Under the pieces are notes generated by a model. The model did not search any database and was not told where the DNA came from. It worked only from the letters and a program-made list of their open reading frames with translations. This document shows, in pieces, positions 1 through 14,000 of a stretch of DNA of 64,000 bases. The stretch is taken from the NCBI GenBank assembly GCA_013399875.1, contig VXAZ01002374.1:124001-188000 (forward strand), in the 5' to 3' direction. The translations under genes and the position numbers were made by a program. Numbering within the stretch: the first letter of the stretch is position 1; each line of letters starts with the position of its first letter. This stretch comes from Gymnorhina tibicen. Lineage: Eukaryota; Chordata; Aves; Passeriformes; Artamidae.

Positions 1-3000
1 GATCTGGGGCAGAGAGGTTCTTCAGCTTTCGCTGTGCATAAAGTCATGATTTCAGTGGCAAAAAATGTCCTTAAGGATGGAAAAATAATAGGGAATGTGA
101 AAGCATTTTTTAGACTTTTTTTACTTAACTGGTAAAATTAAATACCCTTTTACTCATTGTTTTATGCATAAATACAAGTTTCTGTAGAAGGGTTATACAT
201 TTCATTTGGTCAATATTTCCTAAAATATTGCACTTGATTATGCTGTTCTAAATAAAAATTATATCAATAGGCTTTATAGCTACAAGAATATTGCTACCCA
301 TATGTAATGTAACACCAGGATACATTTTCTGATAAATCAAAGGCAGTAGCCCCGTATAACTGAAGTAATAGAGCTGTTCTATTGGTAAAGAGGAGACTTC
401 AGCAGATGTTCAGGGAGATTTGCTCTGTGTAGGAATCTCCATTTACACAAGTGTAGGCACCTGCTATGCCAACATCCCTAAGAGTCTCTCCACCTGAGAC
501 TGTAAGGGAGATGATCATCCCTCCGAAGAAAGGTACGAAACCTAAAGTTATTTTGTAGTTCAGGTTGTTTGTAGGCAGAATTGAGAAACTCCTAATGGAT
601 AATACAGCCCAATTTTGGCATTTTTTCTTAAACAAATTATGTATCTGAAACTGTTGTCAGTACTCTGCCAGCTCTGTGTAGAGGGGATGCTGCATCAACA
701 GAAAGAACACAGGAAACCATTACAATAAGACTCAGCAGGAAAAAACATGTTTTAGTGAGTCCGATTCACGCACACAGTCAAGGTGCCTCCCTTCTCTAAA
801 AAATGCCAAGCCAATAACTCAGACAACAACAATAAAAATCCACTTAAAAATTAAAAGGGAAACAGAGGAAGCTATATTAGGCAGAAAGGGTGTTTTTTTT
901 GCCTTTGCCTCAAGAACTTGAAAATAAGGAAACTCTTCCAGGATACCAAAATTTGAAGCAGACCTTATTCTCCTCTTACCCTTTTCAGACTGGGAGGCTG
1001 TATGTCCATCCTTTTTGAGGGAAGATTGCATCTTCTTTGCCACTACAGTATTGTAAACATTGTACAATGAAAACAGTTAGAGAGCAAGGCTTACTCATGC
1101 TAAACTCCTGGACCTACGAACTTTGTGACAAAGCTTCCACCAATGCTGAATGTCTCAGGATTTTTCTCTGAGATTTTACTCAATCATTATTGAAAATCAA
1201 GATTTGCCAGAGGATAGACTTAGCATGAATCAGATATTTTTCCTGGGCTAGGAAGGTTGCTACCCCAAGTGTGTAGTTTTCTGTAGCTCTCCTCTGACTA
1301 TTTTGCACATACGGATGAAATATAACTTAGAATACACACATCTGTGCATTTCTTACTTACCTATGAACCCTGCGGGTCAAGCGTTAAGCACCATACAAAC
1401 TATAGCTATAAATAGAATGGAAAGTGTCCTTAAGAGAAATGCTCTTTTTTTCTCCCTTATTCCCAGCTGAGTGATTCTAGGATTTGTGGTTTGGTTTTTG
1501 TTGATGTTCTTTTTTTTTTTTTTCTCTGAACAGCTGATGGCTTTCTTGATTGGAGTGGAAGGGAACAGCCATTTCGCTCCTTTGACCTTGTTCTGTGCTG
1601 TGTTCCACTTGGTGTGCTCATGCTGACTTCACTGAGAATGGTATGGACATTTCAGCACCCAGCCTCCATTTAGAGGGAGACTTCTCCATGGATCAGCTCC
1701 AACATAACATGATGTTGGTAGGACAGAGAGTTCAGATCATAAGCACATATCTGTTTTCCTGTGATATCCCCCACCCCCATCCCTCAGCTTGCTCTGTTCA
1801 TAAAAGCAGAGTTTATGAATTTGCCTTTAAAAATATGGTCTGCTTTTCCAATGCACCAGTTCTACTCTCTGATTCATATAGAAAATATGCTGTGACAGTG
1901 CAATATGTACTCAAGGTTATTCTTACTGGTAGTAAAAAGCAGATTATCTCTGAAAACATATGGAGTCCTGCACACATGCACATGTCCTGCCAAACTAGAG
2001 GAAGCGAGTGGAAACAAATGCAAGCAAACTTGAGGAGAAGAGTAGATACAAGTTGTTTTTAAACCAGGAACAGCAAGAAAGAATATTGTTAGTTTAAAAT
2101 AGAAAATAATTGGAAGGAAAGACAAGACAAAATATACCTTAGCACAATGTATGTTGTCTTATAGGTGGTATCCTGTCTCAATTACAGCTCCATCATATGC
2201 TGAGAGATTCCAGAATGTGTGACATGGAGGAGCCCATGCCACACCCAATAACAAAACGATGAATGAGGAAAATGGGAAAAAATTTAAAAAGCTAAACTTA
2301 GTTCAGGGAATACATGTGCAAGTTAAAACTCCAGCCTAGCCAACAGAGTAAGGTAGGAAACCAACCACAGATTTGTTTTTTTTTTTTTTTACCATGTAAT
2401 ATGTCTGGTTTCACTGACGTCAAGGTGGGGGAAGATGCCTTATGCAGAATGGCATTGCACAGACATCCCACGGCTCTTTCTAGAATTTTCCTGGGATGAA
2501 TGTCATTTGGGTCCTCTTTGGTTTATAGATCAAATATGAGACGACAAACCATCTCAGGGTAGGGGAGAAGGGCTGTCAGTTACACTGAAAATTCAGTGGT
2601 TTTGAGAATCATAAAAGAGAAGATAAAAACAGTGGTGGTAAGAGTCTGGGGGAACCCCCACAAAAGGAAGGAGTAATTTGGTGAGTCATCTCTTTCTTTT
2701 CAGCAAAAATATTAGCGAACTCACTTTAGGAGTACTCAGTAGAAGGCACACTATCATCCTGCAGCTGGAGTGCTACCAAATGAAAAACACCATGTGCTGA
2801 ATGCAAGAGGTACTGCATGAAGTGAGAGTCTGTGAGTCTCTCCTGATGCTTTCAACACCTTTAGAACTTGCAGATGAGTATGACACCAGCAATGCTTTTA
2901 TTTCCTTTGTTATCCTTACTGCTTTAAGTGAGAACTAGCAAGTTGGAGTGGATTTGCAAAGACTTATTTGCAAAGCTGAGCCAGAGTTTACCTAATGGCT

Positions 3001-3999
3001 GCAGGACAGGTCATTTCTGTCACTGCAACAGACAGGAACCAGTACCTGTACCCGGTATTCCTACAGATTTTTCAGGTGACTCTAACATGAAGCCAATTGG
3101 TGTGTTCTCTCCAATGGACTCTGAGTCAGGATAGGTCCTTTGATGTCTGAGCACCCTCTGCAAGAGTACACAAGTTTCCAGGAAAGACACGGTGAGTGCT
3201 GGGGCTGTAACTTTCACGTCTGTGGAAGTTTTGTAACAAAACTTGAGGGAACCCTTGCTAAACTCTCAAGACAGTGTCCCCAAGGCCAAGCTGCCCTACT
3301 GAGCCTTTACTTGAAACATGGCCAGTGTTACTCTTCTATCCACTGGGACATGGGGACATGTCCATTAAAGTGTGTGTGGTGCTCTACTTCTGAGACATCG
3401 GGAACAACAGAGAAGTTAATAAATAAACACAATTAAACAAATCAGGTCTCTCATGAATGCATTGTCTTTTGTCTTTGTTCAAATTCTTTACATTCCAAAA
3501 TCATATTGGAAAATGTGAGGCAAATGCACAATAAATGCTGTGAGCTGCTCTTTGGGCCATGCTGTTTCCATTTCTATGGCTATTTGAAAAGTGCATGAAT
3601 GCAAAGCACTTTCAAACACTCTAAAAATTAATATAGAAGAAACAATAGAAGCACATTTATTCTTGTTTTATTCAGTGTCAGTGTTGCTGAGTTTTGCCTG
3701 ACCAGATGTTACAGAGTTTCAAATCTGTTCAACCATAGCTGTTAACAAAACATCCTTCTTTCACCAAAATTAAAAAAAATATACACATTTATTTTAGAAG
3801 ATCTCTTTGGGTTTTTTAACAAAAATGAAACAAAGATGCAATTTATCCCTCACTTGTGCTAGTAGTCATTGTGATTTCTGAGAGTACTGATCACAAGGCT
3901 TTGGGTGTGTTCTGTTTGCACACTATTTGCACAATTATTTCACAGTTCTGAATGTGCAGTTTTAACTCAGTGATACAGGTCCTGCAATTTCAGGGTTTC
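1..3999. other. No gene recognised; unique-looking DNA
   Basis: AT-leaning, CpG-poor sequence with no repeat family or RNA gene that I recognise. A 14-T tract lies at 1510-1523. It runs into an AG that could act as a splice acceptor (see the finding at 1534-1640). The longest open frame, 1595-2062 on the plus strand, has 155 codons. It shows no domain, signal peptide or family resemblance, and the frame is crossed by antisense open frames, so I do not call it a gene. Confidence 0.6.
1510..1523. repeat. Poly-T tract
   Basis: Fourteen consecutive T residues, followed by CTCTGAACAG. It may be the poly-pyrimidine tract of a splice acceptor or a simple homopolymer. The sequence does not decide between them. 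Confidence 0.8.
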
Positions 4000-4027
4000 T
4001 TTTTTTTTTTTTTATTTTTGTTTTAAG
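4000..4027. repeat. T-rich homopolymer tract
   Basis: Fourteen T residues followed by a further T-rich run broken by single A and G bases. It could be the complement of an old poly-A tail, but no retrocopied gene is recognisable on its low-coordinate side and no flanking duplication was seen. Simple homopolymer expansion is the safer reading. Confidence 0.6.
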
Positions 4028-7000
4028 GACACATGTTCAAGATAAGAAACGATTTCTCAGATAGGGGCTGGAAAAGCTTAATCCTTTCCTCTCTGTGTGG
4101 TAGTTTCCCTTCTCTTTCTTTTCCTGGACAGAACTGACAAGCAGGCATTGTCCCTCCAGTGAGCTCTGCAGTATTACTTTGACCCTAACCCATCAATCTG
4201 CCTCAATTGGATAATGATCTGTAATCACTTTCTTTCAGGGGAGTCTATAAATTTGCCAAGGCCCCATTCTTCTCTGAAGGCCTCCTTATGTTCACTCCCG
4301 TTTGTGCAAATGCTCTCTCTTTTACAGCACTGAATAGCCATGCACATGGCCCTTTCTGTTCAGAGGCACCAGGCTGCTCACTGTTGATTTTCCATGGCTC
4401 TGCTCTCCAAAAGCAGGCAAAGCTCCGCATGCCAGGACTCGGCAGGGGGCAGGACGAAGCCACACCACTTCAAGAGCAGCCGCTTTTCTCATTAAGACTG
4501 ACCCATCATTAGGCTGCTTTGTGCTGGCCCTTGTAATCGATGAGAGGACTGTGTAGTGTGAAAAAAGCTAATAAACATGAGCATGAGGTGGTAGAGAAGC
4601 GGGTGAGGGGAGTAAAGACACTAACCCCTGTTAACAGAGAAGCCCTCCTTCCCCAAAGCTTAGCCACAGGAGTGAGGGGCAAAGCTCAGGATAGCTGGCA
4701 GGGTGCAGAAACCTCTCAGTCATTTCTTTGATTGTCTTGCACTCTAATTCCCTGAGCATCCTTGTTCTGTTCTCTTTATTGGACCTAAGAATTAGAACAA
4801 GCATGAAAGAAAGCTCATATTCTCCTTCCTCAGCCTCCGTCCTTCTGATTAAAGAAGATCAAAGAAGAACATCTAACTGAACTTGAGTGCAATACAAGAG
4901 AAAGACCACATGTGCACACGGAGCACTGGAGGGTTTTTTCCCATATTGTCATGACACTTTCTGAGGTTCTGAGAACATCATGGAAAAGGTCAGAAAAGAT
5001 GAAAGATACTGAAGTTGCTAATGTGTCCTGGGAAGCACCAAGTGTATTCTTGCTCTGTGACATGTTGGATGCACTCTGCAGAGAACAGAGGGAACAAGGA
5101 AATAAGTAATCTCCAAAAAATGTACAGTGCGGAGGGAGCATTGGTCATGGGAGATATCAAAGATGATATTTCTCTACCTGTACTGCAAAGACAGCAACAC
5201 ATCTCTAGAAGTGCTGTGCATATGGACATCACACCAGAAATAAGCAGCGGGAATCTGCAGCTATGACAGTGTGCCTTAGTGAAATGAAAGGATCCTCTTG
5301 TTTGGGGGAGGAGGAATGGTGCCTGTAACATCGTGTACACTGGTGAGAAAACATATGTAGAGTGAGGTTGCAAAAGTGTAGTGTCAGATGTTATACGAAT
5401 GTGGGAGAGCTCAGAGAGCTCAGGGACAGTTTCTCCCTTCAGAACAGGTGGCCTGCAGAGCCCAGACCACTCTTCAGGGCAATGCTGTCCGTGCCTTCAC
5501 ACATACACTGTTTTGCTTGGTGTGCCTCATGGACAGGAAACACAGTCCACACCTCATCTTCTCTCCACTGTGTGCCTCCTTCCCCACTTCTCCCAAGGGC
5601 AAAGAAGTAGAGAAAGGGCAAAGTATGTTACTCATCCCCACAGCTTGAGAGTGCATTTGTGGCTGGCTTTTATGTGAGAAATGGTGCACGGAGCTGACTG
5701 CCTGCACTCTCCCTCATACCTGTTGCTCAAGTGAGTCTTTGATGAATGGCTCAGAAGTTTTCAATATTACGTTTAGGTTTTCTTTTCTTGGATAGATGCA
5801 AAATTACATGGACAAGATCTTCCATAAAGTTCTGTACATAGTCTCATCTTCCTTGTGACTACAGAAAGTCTCAGAATTAAAGTGAGTTGTTAAAGCTGCT
5901 CATGTGCCTAATCAGCACATTGTTGATATTAGTGAATTCCACTTACTATTTTCTGTTTATGGGCATCATTCTTGTTTAGAGAGTTGAAGCATCTCTCTTC
6001 AACTAAACACCTTCATCCCAGGCATCATGCACTGTTTGGTCCTTTACTTCAGCTGAGGGCTACAAATATAGTCTCTGTGCCAATGCCAGAATTTTAGAAT
6101 TGCTGTGAATAGACTATGTCCAAGTGCAGAAATATCAACCAAGTTGAGAAATGTATGGGATTTGTGGTTGTTGTTTGCTGAGGCTTTTTTTTTGTCTTTC
6201 ATACTTTGAAAGAAGCAAATTCTAAGAGGATTGCGTAACAGAAGTACCCACTTCAAAACAAAAGCTTCTTGGCGCAGTATCTTCTCCTAACATTCTGCTT
6301 CAGCTGTGCCATTCAATGCATTTCACACGGGATTTTGTGTTGCTGTCAAAGAGAAGCTGCACAGATTTACTTGATTTGAAACAGGGATGCCTGGCAAGTT
6401 GTTATGGGCAATCTGGATGAATATGTGTTGGCATTTGCCTTATTCTCATTCTCCTCAAGATTCCAAATGATAACCATCTTGAAGGTAATTTGTTTTCATT
6501 GCATTAAAAATTCCATTGGAAAGTTGCTTTTCATTGTAACTTGTTAAATGCTTAATTGATATCACATAATAAAAATAATCAAAAAACCCCTCTGGTCCCT
6601 CTCAGGAGCTCAAGTTAGCTGCAGTGGAGCCAGCTCTGTTGCCATTTCCAAGTTGTTCTGTAGTGATCTAGCAATTCATCAGTGTCAACGACACATGGGA
6701 ACTCTCATGTTTGTAAAAGCCTGCAAGGGATCCATGTCCTACATTTCAACAAAAATCACAAAATCACATTTCAAGGTGGTCAAGGTTAGGGAAACATCAG
6801 GCACATAATTGCTAGCCCCCTTTCTGAAGTGGATGGTAAAACATGGAGAAACAGGCAGAAGCAAGAGGTCAGCAGCTGCAGCAGAAAGGTGAATGCTCCT
6901 TTGAAGGACCTAGAAAATTGGAAGTGAAACTTAATTGTCAGGATGCCAGAAGCATTTGGCTTCTGCAGGAGGAGGAGTGGTATGAGAACCTAAACAGGCA

Positions 7001-8906
7001 AATATGTTGATACACACACGTCACAGAAATCACAGCAGAGCAGTCACGGAGGGACCAGTGAAGATCATCTGTGGCTCATTGCTTTATCTTCACTGGCCTG
7101 AGTCATGGCAGAGACTTCATTCTCTCTCTCCATGTTCCCACCCAATTGTTTATCTTCTGCACAGCTGCAACAAGGCCAAAGGTATGTGAGCTTGAGTCTA
7201 CCTCACGCCTCACCATCTATGTGTAAGAGCAGACAAAATCTAGCATGTGAAGGACCACATCATAAAATGTGAGATTCTTTGCTGCCATGTGTTATATTTT
7301 ATGGATAATTGCCTTGGTAGACAAGGCAGCATGCCAGCAAACACATATATCCAGTGTATTCAGTATTCTCATTTAGAGTTACTAAGATTATGATATGCTA
7401 TGGTAGGTGGTCTGATATTTATATATGTCGAAGTTGTAGCCTCTAAGATGTTTTCTACGATTCTTCTTGGTCCTTACTTTGAAGGAGATAGTCTACATTG
7501 TCTCAGACAGATCAGGCAGTTTTGGGTAGAATGTCCAGACTCACATTGCTATGTTGTTTTCTAACTTACTGGTAAAATTGGATTGGTTTTCCAGAAGGAA
7601 GGTTAAAGGAACCGGGTTAAAGGATGAGAAGTTTTGACTGTTTAGAAAAGATCTGGGACAGCACTTGTCCACTTGAAGTTATTTTACTTATTGCCATGTC
7701 CTTAACACTTGAAAACATGGCAGAAATGCCATTTGGTAGCACATCTATATGTATCGTCTTCTTTCAGGGTACAACCCATAGAATGTACATGATATCAATA
7801 CTTCCATATTCAAAGTAAAGACAGTAACGAGGAAATTCTTCCTTCTGATCCATCAACGTGATCTATTCACTGAGACTGCACTGGTTCCTCGACTGAAATT
7901 TTAGTTGGCAATTTGCTGATTAGCTCACTGGAACACGGAATCTTTCTGATCTATTGATTGCTTCCATCATGTTGCAAAAGTGAAAATACTGAGCATGTTC
8001 TAAGCACTCAGGTGCTAAGATGTATTTTAAAAGTCCATCACTTGATTCAGTTGAATAGTTTCTAGTGTATTCTGTCTAAATCGGTGTCATAGAGCTAAAA
8101 TAGCAAACAGTTCCATTGTGAAAAATGATGTTCAGACTAACTTCATAAGGAATGACTTTGTGTAATCTTGGTATCCACTGATATTAACTGCAATCTTCCT
8201 GAAATTCTGAAGTCCTATTTTATTGCAAATCTGTTTTTCTGTTTGTAGCAGTTTGCGTTTCTGCATTTTGCCTGTTTTCAAGTGGGTGCTTGTGTCATGT
8301 ACTCTTCTTGCTCAAGAGTTTTACTTGTGCTGGTTGCTGAAGACAAATCTCTCCCTGAAGATGCCAGGCCTTATACATGTGTGTGAAGAATAACACTACA
8401 CCATAGCACTATAATAATGTCATGTGCTTGTCACTGGGTGATTTTTTAAATACTTCTTATCATTTTAATATGGTTCCTATAATCATACAAGTGCTTAGGC
8501 TTATTCTAACACATATATTAATAGCAAAATCTTAGAAACTCGTGAGTGGCACATTAACTGGGATCTGGCATCACTGGTTACAAAGGGTGAAAGATGTCCA
8601 AAGTCTAGGGATGCTGTCTTGTACTCATATCTCAAAATAAATTACTAAAGATGGTTTTTTTTCCTTTCAAAGTTGTCTTCTCCTGGTCTGAAAATCTCAA
8701 TTAATGAAATGCTGTGTTCTGAAATCTACCTAATTCCCACCAGGAGTTGCATGATGCTGTTTTCTTTTTAACTGACTAATTATTATTATTGTAGACATGT
8801 TATTTACTCCGAAGTGGTTTGGGGATAATTGATTAGGTTGCACCATGTCATGAAAGAACAGATGGCAGGCTAGTCTGTCAGTTCATCCGCAGCCTGTAAG
8901 AATGCT
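4028..8906. other. No gene or repeat recognised
   Basis: Almost 5 kb of unique-looking sequence. Open frames around 4.25-5.7 kb overlap in three or more frames and on both strands, which is typical of stop-poor but non-coding DNA. I see no CR1, LTR, tRNA or CpG cluster here. Confidence 0.6.
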
Positions 8907-8965
8907 AAGAAAATTAAAATTGAGGGGGGAAAAAAAGAAAAAACAAGAAGAAAAGAAAAAAAAAG
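8907..8965. repeat. Purine-rich low-complexity tract
   Basis: A nearly pure A/G run on the plus strand, from the AAGAAAATTAAAATTGAGG start through repeated AAAAGAAAA blocks. Most open frames across it are low complexity. No function is implied. Confidence 0.75.
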
Positions 8966-11339
8966 GTGACTAGGAGGGGAATGAACTAAGCTGTGCTTGC
9001 AACACAAAAAACTTCTTGTAGTGGGTGGTCCTTTGGGAAGGTAATCGGAGATCTGCAATATGTCCACTACAATCAACAAAAGGGTACAATACTTCTCTGC
9101 AGGGAATTGGGTAGGGAAGAATTTGTTTAAATAAAATTGCAGGGTTGTAAGAATGTTAAACTAATTCTCTAATGTTCTGTGCACTGTCTGGGGAATTTTG
9201 GCTTTGCATCATTTGCTGTACTGGAGTACTGAAAAAATATTCTATTAGAAGTGGTTTGGAATGTATTAACATGTATTTTAGCTTTGGAAACCCTGACTGT
9301 GTTTAATGACAACTAAAAATGCCTTTAGAATAGCTACACTCTCCTGCATTCTCTCCCTGAAACCTCTCCCATATTCTATGTTCTTCCTCACTTAGTAGAA
9401 TTTTTTATCTTGCTCTTGCAAAGGGAGTTCAGTTTGCTGTTATTCTGATTGGTTGGCACCAGGATTTTAGTGTGTGTGTCCGTGTTAATTACTGGTGATA
9501 AAATACCACGGATAAAACTGTATGTGGGTTACTTGCATATAGAGGAATGTAAAGTCTTGAACTGATCTCCCTTTAGCTTTTGTATTTATGTGTATGAAAA
9601 TGGGGGAAACTATAAGAAAATGGCAGAAAGATAAATATTCCCTGTCCTTCCCAGAGTGCACCAAATATACCAATTATACCTCCAGAATCCAAAGATCCCA
9701 AAAGAAGAGGTCTAGAAGAAAGTATGTAATTTCTATGCAAGTGTTACTCTTTCTAGACCTGTTTCTCCTTTACATATTAGGTGGTATTTTACTTTGCGAA
9801 GTATCACTAAGTATCAGCAAATTGAAAAGGCAAGTCCTCAGCCTCACTCTCCCTCTGAGGTGGAAAACAGGGAGTGTCCCACTCCCAGTCAACAGTCTCT
9901 GATGAGATCTCTCCCAGCAGATCTCTCCTCTCCCCCAGTTTAGCCCACTTTCCTCCCCTCAGCATCCTATCAGTCTGAAAAGGATCGGCTATGCTGCTCC
10001 CACAGAGCAGCAGGGAGGAAGACTTATCTCACTATCCTTTTTCTCTTGTCTCTAAGTAATCCTGTGTGAAGAAAGGAGAAAATTGCATTATTACAGGAGT
10101 TTCTTTCTAGGCAGCACTACAAGCTTAGATTTATGAGAGCCTCCATCCCGTACCATGAACCCAGCGTTTTAAGTGCTGGACAAATAAGTTTCTGGCTCCT
10201 AAAATCTTACAGTCCCAAAAAGGAAGGAGGTCACAGGGATTTGTCATTAAACACAGACAGGGACATGATTAAACCTTCCCAGTCTCAGAGTTTCGGCTTG
10301 TCTTGCAGTGCCTCAGCCCAATGACGTTCCCTCCCTCAAATGTATAATTGTGATTTCAATTACGTAATTCCAGTAGAAACAACTTATATTTTACTTCCAT
10401 GAGGTAATCTCTTGTAACTGTGCACTGGCAAAGTTCTGCTTCTGATTTTTCTGTGCATGCTGGGTTTTTCACACATCTGGAACAGCTGTTATACTAGCAA
10501 ATGGCTTTTCTTCTGTCTGCATGCCTTCCCCAGTGTTGAGCAGGTCCAAAAAGATCTGTCCTCATCACCTTCACAAACCTTTTCTGTTCAAAGGAAGAAA
10601 ATAACCAGAGTCTGATCACTGCATAAGCATTTGAGACCTTATCTTTATCAAAAATTGTCAATGAGGATTAGTTCTCATTGGATTGTGAGTCAAGGATTAA
10701 TTACACTGACCACAGATGGGCACAGTGCAAAGAATGTCGGTAAACTCCCCACACAGCTCCCAGAAAGTACTTTAATTATGGCCTGCATAAATTTCTATTC
10801 CAGTTTTTGGACTCCCTTAAGCAGAGACTACCAACTGTCCTAAATTGCTTGGTGGTTTGTTGAGGTGGAAATGTATCCTCTGTGGACTAAACTCATTACT
10901 GGGAGGTTTATTAGCAAGAAGGTAGTCTAAGTCCATTAATAAATGAGGAGTGAGGCAAAATCAATTATGATTTTAATATGACTGAACCGCTAAGCTGCTT
11001 TTTTTGAATCTATCATTTAAAGGGAAATAAAAGAGTATGGGCAATTAAGAAGCAATGAAGATCATAGCTGGGGTCGGTATTGATAAATGCAGGTAAGTAA
11101 ATACTTGGGAAAAATAAATGCACAGATCAGCAGTTACTTCATCTTAAGGAAATTTGTGGATGTACTGAACCACTAAGAGGTAGTTTTGAAAGCCAGACCA
11201 CTGGCCCCTGCAAAGAATAGAGTACATAAAGTTTACATTGTAAAGTGCAGAGGGAGTGAACATGGGGATAGAAAAATACGGTCATTTAGCATCCAGTAAA
11301 TGTAATCTGTCCACTAAAATGATGGAGCTACAGAAAATC
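8966..11339. other. No gene recognised
   Basis: Unique-looking sequence. A short hairpin can form at 9992-10012 (8-bp arms, 5-nt loop). Around 11085-11150 the wording vaguely resembles the part of CR1 ORF2 that follows the reverse transcriptase, but too weakly to call. Confidence 0.5.
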
Positions 11340-11830
11340 TGGAAAATGGTAGCAAAGAATACTACACTAGTAGGAAGTACCTGTTCCAAAATTTGCATAG
11401 TGTGGCTGTTCTCAGCTTTATGGCAGAAAGGGCAGACAAGAGGAAGAGCACAGAAGTCATATTTCTGAATGTTAAGAAAACATTAGGATGTGTGCTTCAC
11501 AAAATTGCCTTTGGAAAACAATGCCAGGTGGTAGGGATGGGAACACTGTTACATGGGCTGAAAGTGGTTAAAAGTTTCTAAAGTGAAAGTAGGAATGAAT
11601 GACAACAGGTTTTTGACACGGGGAGTTTGAGTTTTTGCGGGAATTGTCATATGGTCTACTTTTATACAGCATCTTTTTTAACAGTCTGGAAGATGAAATA
11701 AATAATATGTGAATACAATTTGGAAAAGATAGGAGGTAGAAAAGACCCAGTAATAGCAATCTAGAGATATTAATGATGCAAAGAGGAAATGTAGTCTAAG
11801 GACCACAGATGTACTAAAACAAAAGGGAGC
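11340..11830 (+). mobile_element. Degenerate CR1 LINE reverse-transcriptase relic
   Basis: Conceptual translation in shifting plus-strand frames lines up with the CR1-type reverse-transcriptase domain. Around 11430-11510 the text TEVIFLNVKKTLGCVLHKIA corresponds to the family's conserved DVIFLDFSKAFDTV segment (RT motif A). Around 11545-11575 TVTWAESG followed by a stop and K matches the TLRWIENWL segment. Around 11639-11715 the text GLLLYSIFFNSLEDEINNM matches the GPLLFNIFINDLED segment upstream of the catalytic ADD. The catalytic aspartates are lost and stops and frameshifts are frequent, so the copy is dead and old. It is the only plus-strand CR1 recognised in the window. No 3' end or target duplication is visible. 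The motif matches are from memory of the family; the borders are approximate. Confidence 0.6.
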
Positions 11831-14000
11831 TAGAGAATAAAAACATGCAACTCACCACTTGGCAGTGTTTATGTGACACAGCACACTACTTCTGGAGCAA
11901 AAACCGGAAAAAAAACTCAGATGGGAACTAGCAGCTGAGGTGGCAGTACAGTGTGCCTGCAAGTTGTCTGGGCATTGAGGGTACAGGATGGGGCAGTCTA
12001 TCTGTGCAGGCTCAAAACTTGGCTACAGGCCCACTCTGCACAGATATTTAAGGAAAAAAAAACAAAAAAACCAAGCCCCATGATGAGACAGATATGAAGA
12101 GTGGATGAAAGGGATTTAAACACCACCAAGAAGCCCAACTGCCCTGTTTCCACCAAGCCTTATGCTGTGATCATATACATATACTGATTTCTTTCTGCTG
12201 AGAGTCTTTGTAAGCCTGTGTTTGCCATTCCCAGTTGTTGCTGAGCTCATTGTTGTATTTTCGTACCTTTTAAATGTCATAGATGAATATGAGATGTTAG
12301 GTGTTTATTATTTTTTATTTCTTCTTGTCCTTTGTGGTTTTATGCAGAGAATTTCTTTCTTTTGGACTTCAAATGTTTTCTGTGCACCCTCTTTCAAAGT
12401 TTTTCATTCACACTTTCCAGTAGTTGAAGACTGACATTATGTATTAATGCAAGCACATATTCCCAGTATCAAGCAGATAACTACAATTAAATCTGTTCTG
12501 TCTGTGCCGTGGTTGGATTCCTGGGCTGGTTTGGACAACAGACTTGATTAAAGTGAGGTTTTGATCCATTGTTCACATATACCAAGGAGAAGGCTCCCAT
12601 TACATTCAGTCAGTAGGGGTCAGTCTCGGAAAATTTTGCAAGACTTGAAGAATAGTCACCTAGGGAAATTTTTGTTGATTTCAGGAAGACCATTTTCAAT
12701 AAATCTTTAAAAGGTAATGTGTCTTTGATTTTCATCAGTTCTTGTTGCTTTATTAGAACGTCTTATTGAACTTTAGGGTAGGATTTTTCTTTTTAGATCT
12801 TCGAAATGATGGAATTTGGACTGCTGACATTCTTGATGGATTTATAAGGAAATATGAACAGCTGTAATTAATGGAATGACATGCTATATTAATTTTCTCT
12901 ACCTAAATATTAGAAGAACATTTTCTTCATTCTGGTTGAATGGTTTAGTTACACTGGCTAAAATGTTTATGTTCTTACTCTAGTCTTTTGCTAAGTATTT
13001 AGTTTAAAAGATTACTTCCTGGAACAATTTTTACTAAAATAAACCCGGTAGCATGAAAATTTTCTAAAAGTATATGTAACAATTATGGCTAAACAGAATC
13101 TATGAAAAAAGTTCTGTTACTGGTTTAGCAATAATAAGGGTCAAATTCTTCTGGCTTGAGTTTTGTAATCTCAGTATTTTCACATGACAGAACTTTTTAC
13201 AGCCATCAGCTGATTGCTCTTCATGACCATAAACTTAGTTCTCTATGGAGAGATGAAAACATGAGTTTTACACTGAATTTTGCCATCAAACAATTAGATT
13301 CTGGAAAACATAAACTGAATTAATTTCTACGATAAGAAGCTAGCTTCTCCGAATACCAAGTTAAAGCCAGTGGGGATCTGTCCCTGAAAGCATCGAAATA
13401 AACTAACAAATCAAAAACCATGCAAAGCAAAACCAGAAAATTTCATCAAGCTTTAAAAAAAAATGTATTGGTGTCAACAGTCCTGGAGATGATGACTGAA
13501 AAGGGGCATTTTCAGTTAACAGGTCTGAAGGCTAAACCTCTTGAAAGTCTGTGAGTTAGCAATGCGGTTTACAGCTATTCACATCTTTTTGAGATTTCGA
13601 TGTAAACATCCCTTCCAGCAAAAAGATCCTCAAGCACAGTTACACTGAGTGGTTTTCACCCAAAGAAAATAGTTGAATGTAGTGAACTCACATGTCATCC
13701 TCTGATCAAAGTTCATGAATGAGGTGCCTCAACACAGCACCCAGAGTGCAAATATGCGAATATGGAATGACATCTGATTATGGTCTCTATCTCTTTAAAT
13801 CATGCTTGCCATTTTTACATAGGCTTTGGTGCAGCATCTACTTCTTTCACACGTACAGTTTCCTTTGATGTAATCTCTCCCCCGCCATTGAAACGTCCAT
13901 CTTTTGACTTGTTTCTGAGTTATTTTTAAACACCTTTAGAAATGACACATGACATAAACTTGACCTCTCCCATCATTGTGTACTACCAGCATGATAATAA
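11831..14000. other. No gene recognised
   Basis: AT-rich, unique-looking sequence between two CR1 remnants. No RNA gene, CpG cluster or further repeat was recognised. A miR-30-like seed string occurs near 13592 but has no hairpin partner (see rejected items). Confidence 0.55.

Noticed and set aside
1595..2062. Longest open frame in the window (155 codons, plus strand)
   Set aside because: No recognisable domain, an antisense open frame over part of it, cysteine/histidine-rich text without a pattern, and no splice or promoter context. Length alone is within chance for 64 kb scanned in six frames.
13590..13615. TGTAAACATCC, identical to the 5' part of miR-30 family members
   Set aside because: The bases after it do not match any miR-30 and no complementary arm for a precursor hairpin is present within 80 bases on either side.
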